Positions 45,555 through 56,572 are shown, counted from the first letter of the stretch. The stretch: DNA of 64,000 nt from Coenobita brevimanus (GCA_032717465.1 JAVRFU010000145.1:216340-280339); one strand, 5' to 3'. A program made the numbers and translations. The notes: a model not told the origin generated them from the sequence alone.

Positions 45555-45716
45555 TAAGTGGAGGATGGAGTTGGGATGTATATGAGAGAGGGTGTGTGTG
45601 AATTAGGGGGAGTGATGCATAATGACGGGGGACAGGGTGGCATAGAGGCGACTTGTTTGTGGCCACCTCTTACGGGATTAAGTCGTCTGGCTATAGATAG
45701 ATGGATAGACAGATAG
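45555..45716 (+). mobile_element. RTE-like LINE 3' tail, short
   Basis: Ends GACTTGTTTGTGGCCACCTCTTACGGGATTAAGTCGTCTGGCTATAGATAGATGG, the family terminus with GATA tail. The coding part is degraded. Confidence 0.7.
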
Positions 45717-45724
45717 CTTATAGT

Positions 45725-45895
45725 TTCCATACGGTTTGCCGAGTAGTAGCGATAGTTATCACTAGAATATGATGCTAGTCACGAATGAGTGCCGTGGAAA
45801 GGATGTTGGGCTGTAGTATTGGCTGTTTCTGCTACTGATCTGCGTGACATTCTCATATGCTTTAAATGAAACTCTTTGTCAAGTTAAAGTGAAAG
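45725..45895 (+). repeat. Dispersed degenerate repeat (family A), copy 3
   Basis: CACTAGAATATGATGCTAGTC, GAGTGCCGTGGAAAGGA and TTGTCAAGTTAAAGTGAA blocks follow the order of 40-240. It sits immediately after the LINE GATA tail. Confidence 0.55.
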
Positions 45896-46600
45896 GCGTG
45901 TATGTTTGTGTAGGAGGAACGAGAGACAAGGAGGTATTCTGTGGCCTGTTTTCTTTGTGCTTCCTACAAGACACAGTAATAGTTATGATGGGGCATTGAT
46001 GGCAAGTTTGTGGGTCAGCACACACTTACGGCCTCTCATTATACAAGGTGGTCCATATATTACGCCACCCAGTTCTTGTGTGTTGCGGGCACGGCTCAGT
46101 GAACATAACCAGTGTCTACCCTGCATCATTATCTACTTCCCACAACCCTCTTCAGGCTTAACTTTATAATATAGGCTTTAATTTAGGTCCATTGATTGCA
46201 TGGTGGAGAATTCGCAAAACCTTTTTTATGCTTAGCTGTATATCATTGTATTGTATAATCTTTTATGTCCACTGATCACACGGCTGAGCAGTAATTTGGT
46301 GAAGCGATCAGAATGTCTTAGCTCATCACAAAAGCCGTCCCCATAACACACAGGACTGCAGAGCGCAATATACTTATCACCTATATTAAGTCAAAGCCAC
46401 AGTTAACAAGGTAATGAAACAAGACAGAAAATTTAAGTTTTCATTATTAACACTTCAGTATAGAATACATTAACAGAGACAGCAATATAAAATATGCATT
46501 CAAAAGTAGCATTTGTCCACAGAACATCCTGGAGGGGAGCGACCCGACTTGCAAGGCAGATCACACCATCACCACCAGGCTTCTCTCGGCAGGTCAGGGC
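45896..46600. other. No gene seen
   Basis: Unique-looking sequence. A frame of 87 codons at 45906-46169 has no recognisable domain. Confidence 0.4.
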
Positions 46601-46605
46601 AGATC

Positions 46606-46720
46606 ACCAGCAGCAGCAGCAAGTCATCTCACGCCTGGGGAAGACACGACACCCTGCCGCCGCCGCCGCCGCCACCACCACCACCACCACCACCACCACC
46701 ACCACCACCACCACCACCAG
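46606..46720. repeat. (CAG)n, (CCG)n and (CAC)n trinucleotide repeats
   Basis: Short (CAG)n at about 46608-46620, (GCC)n at about 46656-46673 and (CAC)n at 46673-46719. Two related flanking blocks (GGCTTCTC and GGCAGGTCAGGGCAGA-like) lie either side, suggesting a local duplication. Confidence 0.9.
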
Positions 46721-46902
46721 GCATCTCAGAGTAGGGGAAGACACCACACCACCGTCAGGCTTCTCACGGCAGGGCAGACCAAACTTCAGCAGGGTATGAC
46801 CAGTGTGGCAAGGAAGCAGCGTCAAGGCAGCAGACTCCAGCACGACCTGTGGACCAGATGTGTATTAGTTCAAATCAGTGTTAGCTTTAGTTATTTAATC
46901 TT

Positions 46903-49900
46903 CTATCTATCTCTATCTATTGCCAGACGCCTCAATCCCGTTTGGGGTGGCCACAAACAAATCGCCTCCAAGTCGCCCTGTCCCCCGCCATTTCACTGCC
47001 CTGCTCCCAACTCACACCCCCGTCTTTCATATACCTCTCCACCCCATCCCTCCATCTCATCCTCGGCCTCCCCCTTCCTCTTCCCCCCTCCACCTCACTC
47101 ACATACATTCTCTTCGTCAGTCTTTCACCCTCCATCCTCTCCACATGGCCAAACCACCTCAGTGTGTTTTCCTAACGCTTCCTATGATCCACATCACAAC
47201 GCTCCTTTATATCCTCATTCGTCAGCCTGTCTCTCCATGGGACTCCATAGGCTCCTCTTAAATAACTCATTTCCACTGCTCTCACTCTTGACTTGTGTCC
47301 TTCCAACAACGTCCAAGCTTCACTTGCATACGTTAGAGTTGGTATCACAATACTGTCATGTAGTAACTTTTTCACTTCCATGCTCACTTCCCTGTTTCTT
47401 ATCACTGCTTTCAAAGAACCAGCAACCTTTCTTCCCTGCTGTATCCTTTCAAACACTTCACCCTCCAAACCTCCATCCTTACTCATCACACTACCCAAGT
47501 ACTTAAACGTACTCACATTTTTCAATTCCTCACCATCCAACCTCGCTGTACATTCACTGACTTCACCTCTCTCAAAGACCATCACTTTACTCTTCCCTAC
47601 ATTCACCTTTAGATTCCGTTTCTTACACACTCTCCCAAACTCATCCACCAAGCCTTGCAGCTCTCCTTCGTCTTCACTGAACAACACAGTATCATCTGCA
47701 AACAATAGTACAGGGAGTTTCCAAACACTATCCTCTCTCACCAGGGCCACTCCAACATCCACTACCCTACATTGTACCTCTTTTATTACCCCATCCATGT
47801 ACAGATTGAACAACCATGGAGACATGACACATCCCTGTTTCAAACCAACTTTCAAAGAGAACAATTCACTTAGTTCACCATCCACACGCACTGCAGCCTT
47901 TGCACCATCGTACATACTCTTCACAGCATTCAACAACTTCCCATCTACTCCATATATTCTTAACACTTTCCACAATCCTTGTCTATCCACCCTGTCATAT
48001 GCTTTCTCCAAATCCATGAAAGCCGCATACAACTTCTTTCCCTTCTCTAGAAACTTTTCCACTAAAGATCTAAGAATGAATATCTGATCTGCACAACCTC
48101 TTCCCTTCCTAAAGCCTCCCTGTTCTTCTCCAACTAATTTCTCTGTTCTTTCTCTAACTCTGTCAATAAGTATCCTACCATACACTTTTCCTATTATACT
48201 AAGAAGACAAATGCCCCTATGATTACCACACACTTCTTTTTCCCCTTTTCCTTTGTACAAGGGAATAATTATACCTGACTTCCAATCCTCCGGGACTCTA
48301 CCTTCCTCCCAGGCCAATCTGCACATCTTCCACATCCATTCTACTACTATCTCTCCCCCATGCTTCAGCATTTCACCACACACTCCATCAATTCCTTGGG
48401 CTTTCCCCGATTTAACTTTCTTCATTGCTTCCACAACTTCTATCCTACTGATTTCTTCCTGTCTTCTCACCTCCCTCCTTCTCCCAGCCGTTCCCCAGCC
48501 ACTTATACTCGCATTACTTCCATCCTCTACGTTCAACAATTCCTTAAAGTGTTCTCTCCATCTGCTCACTTTTTCTCCCTTCTCCACTAGTAATCTACCA
48601 TTTTTATCTTTCACTCCCCTGCTAACTTCACTTCCACCCTGTCTTACTCTTTTCACCTCTCTCCAGAACATTTTCTTACAGTCCCTCCACTTTACACTCA
48701 AATTCCTTCCAAATTCCTCATCCACTCTCTTCTTACTCTCTCTTACTAATCTTTTCACCTCTCTCTTTCTTTCTACATATAACTCTGTCTTCCGCCTCTC
48801 AACTTCTTCCACGCCCCTATTTCTCATCCATTCATTGTATGCTTTCTTCTTTTGTGCTACAGCCTGTTTCACCTCTTCAGTCCACCACGCTGTTCCTTGC
48901 ACCCCCCTCCGTCTTCTCTTCCTTCCACACACCACATCACATGCTGCACATATTACTTCTGTAAATATGCTACACACACCTTCCACGTCTCCCATCTGCT
49001 CCAATTCATATTTGCCCAATCGTTCCTCCACTTCTCTCTTATACTCTGCCTTTTTCTCATCCTCTTGTAACCTTTCCACTCTCCTTGCAACTACTCCTTC
49101 CTCTCGTCTTTCCCTTCTTCTATTCCTCCATCTTACTTGCATTCTAATTCTGGCCACCACCAAGTAGTGGTCAGAAAGTCCACTCCCCCAACCTCTATAC
49201 ACTCTTGCATCCTTTACACATCTTCGCATCCTTTCATCCACACACACATAATCAATCATTGCCTTCCTTTCATTCAGTTCACCACCCACCCTTCTCATCA
49301 CTCGCCATGTATACCTGTGGATCATTTTATGCCTGAAGAGGGTATTGGCTATCACCAACCCCCTCCCAGCACAAATGTCCACTAACGCACTCCCATTCTC
49401 ATCTATCTCAGCAGGCACACCCCACTCACCAACTATTCCATCCACCTTCGCATTCCAACTTTACCATTCATATCACCAATCAAAAACACTCTCTCATTCC
49501 TTCCAAACTTTTCCATGCACACTTCTACATTTGTCCAGAACTCTTCTCTCACTCTTCTAGCAGGATCTTGCGTTGGCGCATACACACACACAATCGCCCA
49601 CATTTGTATTCCAACTTTCAACTTTACCCACACAATCCTTGACCCAACTGATCCATACTATCTTATGCTCTTCTTCCATCTTTTACTCACAACTATACGT
49701 ACTCCTTCCTTCACCCTCTCATTCTCACCTACTCCTGCACATATACCCCATCCATACGCCCATTCTCTCACACTTTCTCCTCTCCATTTTGTTTCAGTTA
49801 TACCACATACATCCACTTTCGCACCCTCAAGCACCTGGACAATCTCTCTCTCTTTCACCTCATCATTCGCTCCTCTTATATTCCAAGTACCCATTATCAA

Positions 49901-50098
49901 ATCCTTTGTCCGGTCCTGGGTCGTCATCGTTTGGTCAGTCCTTGTCCGAGACTTATTATTTGTTTTTTTAGTTTGTTGTTTTCCGGGGAGGGGCACTAAC
50001 CCTCCGCCAACCCTTTTAGTCGCCTTTTATGACAAGCGGGGATACTGGGGGAGTATTCTTGAAAAAAAACCCTACCCCCAGGGGGGGTACATTCACTG
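46903..50098 (-). mobile_element. Nearly full-length RTE-like LINE
   Basis: On the minus strand the unit has a 5' leader of about 100 bp rich in G and T runs (near 50098), one long frame for endonuclease and reverse transcriptase (49996 to 46932), the family 3' end GGGATTGAGGCGTCTGGCAATAG and a (GATA)n-like tail near 46903. The single-ORF layout, endonuclease type and short 3' end with microsatellite tail fit the RTE group. At 50099 it abuts another RT piece of the same family. Confidence 0.82.
46932..49996 (-). pseudogene. Endonuclease-reverse transcriptase polyprotein of the RTE-like LINE, three lesions
   Basis: The frame opens at 49996. The endonuclease has MGTWNIRGAND, VCGITETKWRG (catalytic Glu), an in-frame TAG near 49656, then VCVYAPT and LIGDMNGKVG, a one-base deletion near 49460, and the C-terminal GLSDHYLV. 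The RT has SGKAQGIDGV, PLYKGKG, GICLLSIIGKVYGRIL, EEQGGFRKGRGCADQIF, AFMDLEKAYD, GLKQGCVMSP and LLFADDTVLF (catalytic Asp pair), then a Cys- and Trp-containing C-terminus with TLRWFGHVERM. A two-base deletion near 47190 moves the last 85 residues to another phase. Total about 1020 residues. It nicks DNA and copies its own RNA there. Three lesions make it dead, but only recently so. Confidence 0.88.
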
Positions 50099-50397
50099 AC
50101 TTCACCTCTCTCAAAGACCATCACTTTACTCTTCCCTACATTCACCTTTAGATTCCGTTTCTTACACACTCTCCCAAACTCATCCACCAAGCCTTGCAGC
50201 TCCCCTTCGTCTTCACTCAACAACACAGTATCATCTGCAAACAACAGTACAGGGAGTTTCCAAACACTACCCTCTCTCACCAGGGCCACTCCAACATCCA
50301 CTACCCTACCTTGTATCTCTTTTATTACCCCATCCATGTACAGATTGAACAACCATGGAGACATGACACATCCCTGTTTCAACCCAACCTTCAAAGC
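50099..50397 (-). pseudogene. Internal RT fragment of the same RTE-like family, fused to the LINE 5' end
   Basis: About 100 residues from KVGLKQGCVMSP through LLFADDTVLLSEDEG to ERGEVSECT, over 95% like the same part of the neighbour. It stops exactly at 50099, where the neighbour's leader begins. Both ends are truncated, so this is not a normal 5'-truncated insertion. Confidence 0.8.
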
Positions 50398-52244
50398 GTG
50401 GACTCATTAGACTGCTCAGATTCTGTTGGGAATGGCACACAGTTAGGGAATTATATCACCAATATTTTATCCAAATTTCCCATACAGGGTGTTGCATGAA
50501 ATGTTTGACAAACTTCAGAAAGTTGTTCTTGGGGCAATTTTGAGTTAAGAATTGCTGCATCAACCTGGGCTAATTTCTCGTCTATTATGCTCAGGTTCTG
50601 TAGGGAATGGCAGCAGATTAGAGACTGATATCTGCAAAATTTTATCCCCTGCCACCACCACCAGGCCGTTTATTTTTAAATCCCCTTGTAAAACTGTAGA
50701 GATATATCGGCAGGACAGTAAATAGTGATCCTACTCTGGTACTCTGTATGGAATTTGAGAGAGAGAGATGATGATGCCACTGATTCATGGGGTTATCTTT
50801 AATTTAACAAGAAACACTTTACTTACCTCTCTATTCAGTTTGCACGAAAATTAATGTTTAAAAGACTGATAATATATTCACGAAATTTTCTTCTTAAAAT
50901 TTAATAAGTAAATCTTTAATTTGCAGTGTGACGTCACTGGTGCATTATGGGAGCAACGTTGAGAGAGGCTGGAGATGAGTGAAGATTTTATTCTTTACGG
51001 TGTTAGTCTACTTCTTATTATGGTAATTCTTATGCCCATGTGTTTATCAGTGTTTGCTGTCATTATCGAGAGGTGTAGTCGGCTGATGTAAGTTGTAATT
51101 ATTAGCTATAAGGATGATATACGGCGGTGTGTATCTCCAGGTGACCAAGATGTCCCTTTAAACTCGAGTAAGCAGTGCTACTTAAATCCCCTGATATTCA
51201 CACCATCTGTTTAGGTTTTAAGGTCGAATGTGATCCTGTACATGGGCAGGCATAGTAGGTTAATTGGCTGGAAAAAATGAGGGGATGTGTGTAAAAACTG
51301 TAATGGGTAGTTTGTTTACATCGGGGATATAAACTCCGCGAGTCCCTTTAACTCTTGCAATCCCGTGATGCCCTTTTCAGTTTATTCATAGTGCCAGAAG
51401 GCAATTTTATTCAACTTATGCAAAGTCTCTGCTATTGCAGGAGTTCAGTGAGGCTGTGCCTAACCCCTACACTTCCAGAAGTCTATACAAAGCTAAATAT
51501 AATCATGAGATGGCATAAAAAAAAAAAAAAAAAAAAATCCCTGCTCTGTGAGTTAAACTAGTGAAGACTGAAGGTATTAACATGTGTAGGAGAGACACTG
51601 GATAAAGCCTGATTGGAGATACAGTATATTGAACTGGAAGGACTGCATACCTTACATCCTTCATTAGCCATTGCTGCTACCTTTAAATAAGAATTATCAT
51701 ACTGAAGGTAATTACTAGCATCCTTCATTAACATATTACTGTACTGTAATTAGGAGAGAGGTTTCATAAGTTGATTGGAAGTCAGGAGACAGCAGGAATA
51801 TACCATTACTGTTGAGGGGGATGAATTTGTGTGTAGGCTATGATATAGGAAGCATATCTCAGAATATGGATGTACAAGGTTAATCATATCTTGTATAGTA
51901 CTTACACTTTCAGATTTGATAGCTTTTCCTTTCGTAATCTTTACTGAATGATGCAATCAGTTCATGATTACACATTATATAATCTCAGACTTCATCTGTG
52001 TCATTGTAGTTGGCTCACCTTGACAAATTTTAGTCCTTCTGCTGCTTAGTTCCTGTATCTAAGTGGCAGAATAAGACAGTATTATGGTTTTGCATCCTCC
52101 CCATAGATCTTCATTGTGATTTGCATGATAATCTAGTCTTTATCTCTAGAAACAGCTCAGCATTCAAGGTGGAGAGATGCCAGGTTTTTGTCAGTTTAGG
52201 GTGGACATCTAGTCTATATGGTTTGTCTTTATTGTTTTATGTAT

Positions 52245-52247
<3 letters not shown>
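50398..52247. other. No gene seen
   Basis: AT-rich sequence with short poly(A), a weak fold-back motif near 51398-51420 and family A blocks (inverted) at 52040-52195. No supported exon. Two loosely similar units lie at 50400-50500 and 50575-50650, each with GCTCAGNTTCTGTNGGGAATGGCA. Confidence 0.45.

Positions 52248-52284
<37 letters not shown>
52248..52284. repeat. (ATT)n microsatellite
   Basis: About 37 bp of ATT repeats inside AT-rich sequence. Confidence 0.95.
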
Positions 52285-52285
<1 letters not shown>

Positions 52286-52569
52286 TTTTACTGTGGATCA
52301 ACTTTAGCGATTCATCTCTTCCGTTTATAAATCGGTATAACAGATAGGCTTTCATTCTCAGTTCTCACAGAAGGTATAACCAATGAGTACTGTACTGTCT
52401 TCCAGTGCAGTGTATATTTTGTCATTTGTACTCTCATTATAAGTTTCATTAAAGAATTTTTATCATATGTTTAGTTTCTGTGTCACTCAGTGTGTTAAGT
52501 TTATGTAATATATGGTTAATCGTTTAAGTCCTGCCGTTGGTTAGCAGTTAAGTTCCAGTTTTTACTTTC

Positions 52570-52680
52570 TCCCTTTATATAAGTAGCAACTGCTCTATAT
52601 TCTTTCCATAGCACTTGTTCATGATTAGCATTAAACTGCAGGCTTAGGTATTCCAAGTAGCTAGGGAATTTCGAGATATC
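52570..52680 (-). repeat. Family A fragment, inverted
   Basis: CATAGCACTTGTTCATGATTAGCAT is the reverse complement, with changes, of the family A block around CTAGTCACGAA and AGTGCCATGG. Confidence 0.45.
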
Positions 52681-52806
52681 TCCTCCTAAAGCGACATTAA
52701 TAGGTACATGACAATTGAGTTTAGTCTGTGCATGTTGTTCAATTTCTCATTTTTTGTAACATGTAAAGAAATAAAATACAGTAGAAGTTTTAGCCAATAT
52801 ACTAGT

Positions 52807-52960
52807 GGGGCCGCGGTGGCATGGTCAGCATGGTGCTGGCCTGCTGATCAGGAGGACCCGGGTTCAAGTCCCGGTGTGATAGAGGTTTCTTTAAAATGTG
52901 GCTGAGGGAAGTTTGCGTAGCAGGCTTTCCTTAAAACCACAAGGCCCCATACTTACACTT
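52807..52960 (+). mobile_element. tRNA-derived SINE (head plus unrelated body)
   Basis: The head (about 52807-52880) has an A-box-like TGGCATGGTCAGCATGG and a perfect B box GGTTCAAGTCC at 52861-52871, flanked by CCCGG/CCGGG. This is the internal pol III promoter layout. A body with AATGTGGCTGAGGG and CAGGCTTTCCTTAAAACC follows, then a CA-rich tail. A true tRNA gene is unlikely, because the acceptor stem does not close and no anticodon arm of normal shape is found. Confidence 0.65.
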
Positions 52961-53300
52961 CAGCTCACACACACCAAGACACTTACACACACTACTACAT
53001 ACACACACCAAGACACACACACACACACTGCTACATACACACATCAAGACACACACAAGACACGTACATAGCCACAGCCACCTTCACACAGTAGACACAC
53101 ACTACTACATACATACACACATCAAGGCACACACGACACGTACACAGCCACCTTCATACAGCAGACACACCACACACACACACACACACACACACAGGGA
53201 GAGGGAGGGACAGACACACCACACACACACACACACACAGGGAGAGGGAGGGACAGACACACCACAGGCAGACAGAGAGGGACATATACAAAACACAGGG
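52960..53300. repeat. CA-rich repeats with duplicated GGGAGAGGGAGGGACAGACAC block
   Basis: Degenerate CACACTACTACATACACAC units, then (AC)n at about 53170-53196 and 53221-53240, each followed by a GGGAGAGGGAGGGACAGAC block. Probably the 3' tail of the preceding SINE, expanded. Confidence 0.75.
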
Positions 53301-53427
53301 AGTGAGAGGAGAGGGGGTTTTATTAAAAAGTCCAATTTTGGTATACCTCCTGTGGCAAAATTGATATAGCCCCCCCTTTAATATTTTTTGGATATTTTCA
53401 TTTAGTGCCCCCCAGGCCCCAGACCCA

Positions 53428-53788
53428 CTCGGCTGAACCAAATTGTCTGGCGTCAGCTGGAACATGATGCTAGAGTTATGCCGGTCATGCGGGGGTTAAT
53501 GGTGACAGAGTAGTAACTGTCAGGCTCCTATGACTCACTCAGCCGAACAAAATCGTCTGTCAGCTGGAATGGAATACTAGAGTTGTCCCAAGCACCAGAG
53601 GGTTAAGAATCTTAAACCTCTTGTTCTTGGGCCAACTCTAGTACCCCATTTCAGCTGACTCAGACAATTTTATTCGACTGAGTGAGTCATAGGAGCCTGA
53701 CAGTGTTCTGTCACCATTAACCCCATCACGACCGACATAACTCTAGCATCATGTTCCAGCTGACGCCAGACAATTTGGTTCAGCCGAG
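53428..53788. repeat. 361-bp near-perfect hairpin (fold-back element)
   Basis: The left arm 53428-53607 and right arm 53611-53788 are reverse complements over their whole length, with a 3-nt loop (AAT) and roughly 10% differences. Each arm contains two copies of the family motif (G)CTGAAnnAAATTGTCTGG, so it is built from the same palindromic family as 9969-10079. Transcribed from either strand it would give a long double-stranded RNA stem. Confidence 0.9.
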
Positions 53789-53988
53789 AGAGGATCCTAG
53801 GATCCTGAGAGACACTATAACATCACAAACAAAATACAAAATGCCTTCCCTCCATCTTGAACGTACTATAATTCATTTACATTAAGTAAGCTCGTATTTT
53901 CGTAGCTTATTTCATGTATCTTAGTTAAAAGAAAAAAATACTACGAGCCGGTGAATAAAACCAACACTTGTAGACGAAGAATATAATT

Positions 53989-54029
53989 ACCAAACAGTTT
54001 CGGTGGACACTGCCACCATCTTCAGTGGT
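53989..54029 (-). ncRNA. Hammerhead-like ribozyme motif, left arm
   Basis: Reverse complement of the motif at 54460-54500, identical over its 41 nt. Confidence 0.45.
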
Positions 54030-54459
54030 CAAGATAGTGAGAGGGAGTGACATACTGACACTACAAGGGTTCCTTTTTATTCCTACTACGACACAGGTAA
54101 GGTCAGATAGGAATTACACCTGACCTGTCCGGTAATGTCCCCCCCCAAATTCCCCCTTGGGTCAATCCCCGCTTACAATCTACCCCACCCCACCTCACCT
54201 TTACCCCACCCAAGGTGAGGTGGGGTGGGGATGTAGCGGATTACAAAAGGATTTTGGGGGGACATTACCGGACAGGAATAGGTCAGATAGGAATTACACC
54301 TGACCTGTCCGGTAATGTCCCCCCCAAAATCCCCCATGGGTTAAACCCCGCATACCAACTACCCCACCCCCCATCACCTTTAACCCACCCTTGCACACAC
54401 ACACAGGCATAACACGGAACCCTTGTATAATCAGTATGTCACTCCCTCTCACTATCTTG

Positions 54460-54500
54460 ACCACTGAAGATGGTGGCAGTGTCCACCGAAACTGTTTGGT
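54460..54500 (+). ncRNA. Hammerhead-like ribozyme motif, right arm
   Basis: The order is ACCA (54460-54463), CTGAAGA core, one extra T, stem II GGTGG/CCACC with a 6-nt loop, GAA, a minimal stem III ACTGT, then T as the expected cleavage-site base, and TGGT (54497-54500), which pairs perfectly with ACCA as stem I. The core letters fit the hammerhead consensus CUGANGA...GAAA. The extra T before stem II and the two-pair stem III are unusual; tiny stem III helices are known from Penelope-element hammerheads. Confidence 0.5.
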
Positions 54501-54591
54501 AATTATATTCTTCGTCTACAAGTGTGGGTTTTATTCACCGTCTTTGATTATCACGCAAGAGTGATTCATCCAGCCAATACTACGAGCTCTG

Positions 54592-54690
54592 TATCTTTTC
54601 ATAGCCCTTCTTCGTGATTAGCATCGTATTCTAGTTATCTATAGTTACAACTGAGCATTCAAGTTGGAGGGATCACAACTTTAAGCAATT
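54592..54690 (-). repeat. Family A fragment, inverted
   Basis: CATAGCCCTTCTTCGTGATTAG then CAACTGAGCATTCAAGTTGGAG, matching 52095-52190 and the reverse of 40-130. Confidence 0.5.
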
Positions 54691-55129
54691 ACAGTAAACA
54701 AACAAACAAAAAGCAAGTGTCGTCCTCTTGACCTCTCATCTTCGCAGGAATGCAGCGGTGGCGCCATCTTGTGCGTGGAATGCGTGAAGTGCAGGCTCTT
54801 GAGTGGAAGGAGCACGGAGCCACGGGAGACTTAAAATTCGCTAGTCAGCCAGTCTAGAGGCCTGGGACATTTGCCTGAAATAATAATAATAATAATAGAA
54901 ATAACAACGAAACCAGTCATATACATAATTCAATATCTTAGCCACTCGATCTGTCCATTCCGCCCCTTCAGTACGAGGACGCATTTCTGTAAGCTATTTT
55001 TTCTAACATGGGAGGTTCGATACGTTTGATTGAGCCTATCCATAAGACTCCTAAAACTGAGTAAATGCCTCTGAAAGTTGCAAAATATAAAATATAAAAC
55101 GTCTATATGATATAAAAACCTTTGTTCAC
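54691..55129. other. No gene seen
   Basis: A short (AAT)n run lies near 54880-54896. No exon is recognised. Confidence 0.45.
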
Positions 55130-55291
55130 CTCCGGGACTCGATTTGTGGCGCCTAGAACAAGTGCTGACGTCATGTTTACACTTTGCTACCTTTAGACGA
55201 TTTCCTGGAGCTTAAAGAAACTCTCTCGGGATGATGGGACAGACACAATAACCCCTTCAGACAGAGAATGACTTAGTTACTTTGTTCTAGG

Positions 55292-55407
55292 TAACCGGAC
55301 GATTTTATTCAGCTTAGAAGATCCCCTCGTAGTGAAGGGGTTGATGGTGACTGTATCTAACCCCTCCAGTACGAAATTTCTCTCCAAAGTTGAAGAAAAT
55401 CGTCTGG
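55292..55407. repeat. Palindromic MITE-like element, module 1
   Basis: CCGGACGATTTTATTCAGC at the left and GAAGAAAATCGTCTGGAGG at the right, with GTAGTGAAGGGGTTGAT folding on TAACCCCTCCAGTAC. The clearest complete copy of the family. Confidence 0.7.
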
Positions 55408-55463
55408 AGGAAGAAATATGAAAATGGAAAAAAGTGTTAATGTGGACAATGAGTTAGATAAGA

Positions 55464-55960
55464 CTGGTTTGGTTAAGGTAGGGTAGGGATGGGACGGTTG
55501 TGGCAGGGTGGGGTAGCGTTGGGTCGGTTATGGCCAAGTGGGGTAAGGTTGGGTTAGTTTTGGCAGGACGGCGTAGGATTGGGCCGGTTTTGGCAGGGTG
55601 GGGTAGGACTGGGTCGGTTTTGGCAGGGTGGGGTAGGATTGGGTCAGTTTTGGCAGGATGGGGAAGGGTTGGTCGTGTTTGGCAGGGTGGAGTAGGACAG
55701 GGTTGGTTTTGGCAGGGTGGGGTAGGATCGGCTCGGTTTTGACAGAGTGAGGTTAGATTGGGCTGATTATGCCGAGGTAGGGTAGGGATGGGTCGGTTAT
55801 GGCAGGGTTGAATAGAGGTGGGTCGATTAGGGCAGGCGAGGGTAAGCATGGGTAGGTTATGGCTGCGTTGGGGAGGGTAGGATAGGTTATGGCAGGGTAG
55901 GATAGGGCTGGGTGGTGGTGGGCTGGGTAGGGTAGTGTAGGGCTGGGTAGGGTAGGGTAG
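55464..55960. repeat. 30-bp G-rich minisatellite, array 1
   Basis: Units read GGCAGGGTGGGGTAGGATTG then GGTCGGTTTT, about 12 units with substitutions, becoming GGTAG-rich at the right. The period is a multiple of three and lacks stops on both strands, which produces long false frames. Confidence 0.92.
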
Positions 55961-56167
55961 GCTGAATCAGGGTAGTGTAGGGTACAGAAGAGAGGTGGGT
56001 ATAACTGCCGTTTAGTTCCGTCATATCCAACGCCTATTTCACTCAGTTATACTACACTGTCTCATCATATTTGGGGCGATCTCCTCTGCGATTTTTGTTC
56101 TTCCCCTCTTAGTTCAGTCCTTTAGTTCATTCATGACCCTTGGCTTTCCTTTTTTTTTTTTTTTTTT

Positions 56168-56352
56168 ATGTGGTGGAGCGCAGGTGCACGAGGCTAGACC
56201 ACCATAAGTCCAGAATATTTAAGGGTAGGCCACCAAACTACGCCCTGGTAACGTCTACACGTCAAAACATCTGTCCACCTCTGGGACTTGAACTGCGGAG
56301 CGCTGGACGCAGAGCTCTCGGTTTGCGGATGTCACTTTTACACTTTGCTAGC
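56168..56352 (-). mobile_element. tRNA-derived SINE candidate, module 2
   Basis: Read on the minus strand: TAGCAAAGTGTAAAAGTG (A-box-like), then CAGTTCAAGTCCC (B box with one change), then a body, with a poly(T) run at 56150-56167 on the plus strand that looks like its A tail. Confidence 0.55.
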
Positions 56353-56453
56353 TTCTGACTATATCCTACAGCTTCAGAAAACCCTCTTAGGATGATGGGA
56401 CAGAATCATTTAATCTTTCAAGCCGAAAACAACTTATTTACATCGTCCTAGCT

Positions 56454-56572
56454 GACCGCATGATTTTATTCAACTTAGGAGATCCCCTGACAGAGAAGGA
56501 GTTGATGCTGGCTGTATCTAACCCCTCAAATTCAAAATTCCTCGCCAGAGCTGAAGAAAATCGTCTGGAGAA
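56454..56572. repeat. Palindromic MITE-like element, module 2
   Basis: CGCATGATTTTATTCAACTTAGG to GAAGAAAATCGTCTGGAG, equivalent to the module 1 element. Confidence 0.65.

Larger units (their letters stand above)
53948..54575. mobile_element. Inverted-repeat element with hammerhead-like motifs and 11-bp flanking duplication
   Basis: Arms 53949-54073 and 54416-54540 are reverse complements of about 125 bp and about 96% alike. AATACTACGAG occurs directly at 53937-53947 and at 54576-54586, consistent with an 11-bp target-site duplication. The right side has about 35 bp more than the left. Between the arms are a smaller hairpin (CCTGTCCGGTAATGTCCCCC near 54116 against its complement near 54255) and a further direct copy near 54300. 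No coding region. The arm sequence, with a hammerhead-type core, resembles terminal regions of Penelope-like elements; I infer a non-autonomous derivative. Confidence 0.72.

Noticed and set aside
47293..49167. Plus-strand frames of 264 and 304 codons
   Set aside because: They are antisense shadows of the RTE-like RT gene, which has all conserved RT motifs on the minus strand.
52807..52880. A functional tRNA gene
   Set aside because: The B box is perfect but the acceptor stem does not close and no normal anticodon arm forms. A SINE head is a better reading.
53300..53420. Coding sequence on the minus strand next to the hairpin
   Set aside because: The frame runs through CA/GA repeats and the hairpin arm, without any domain.
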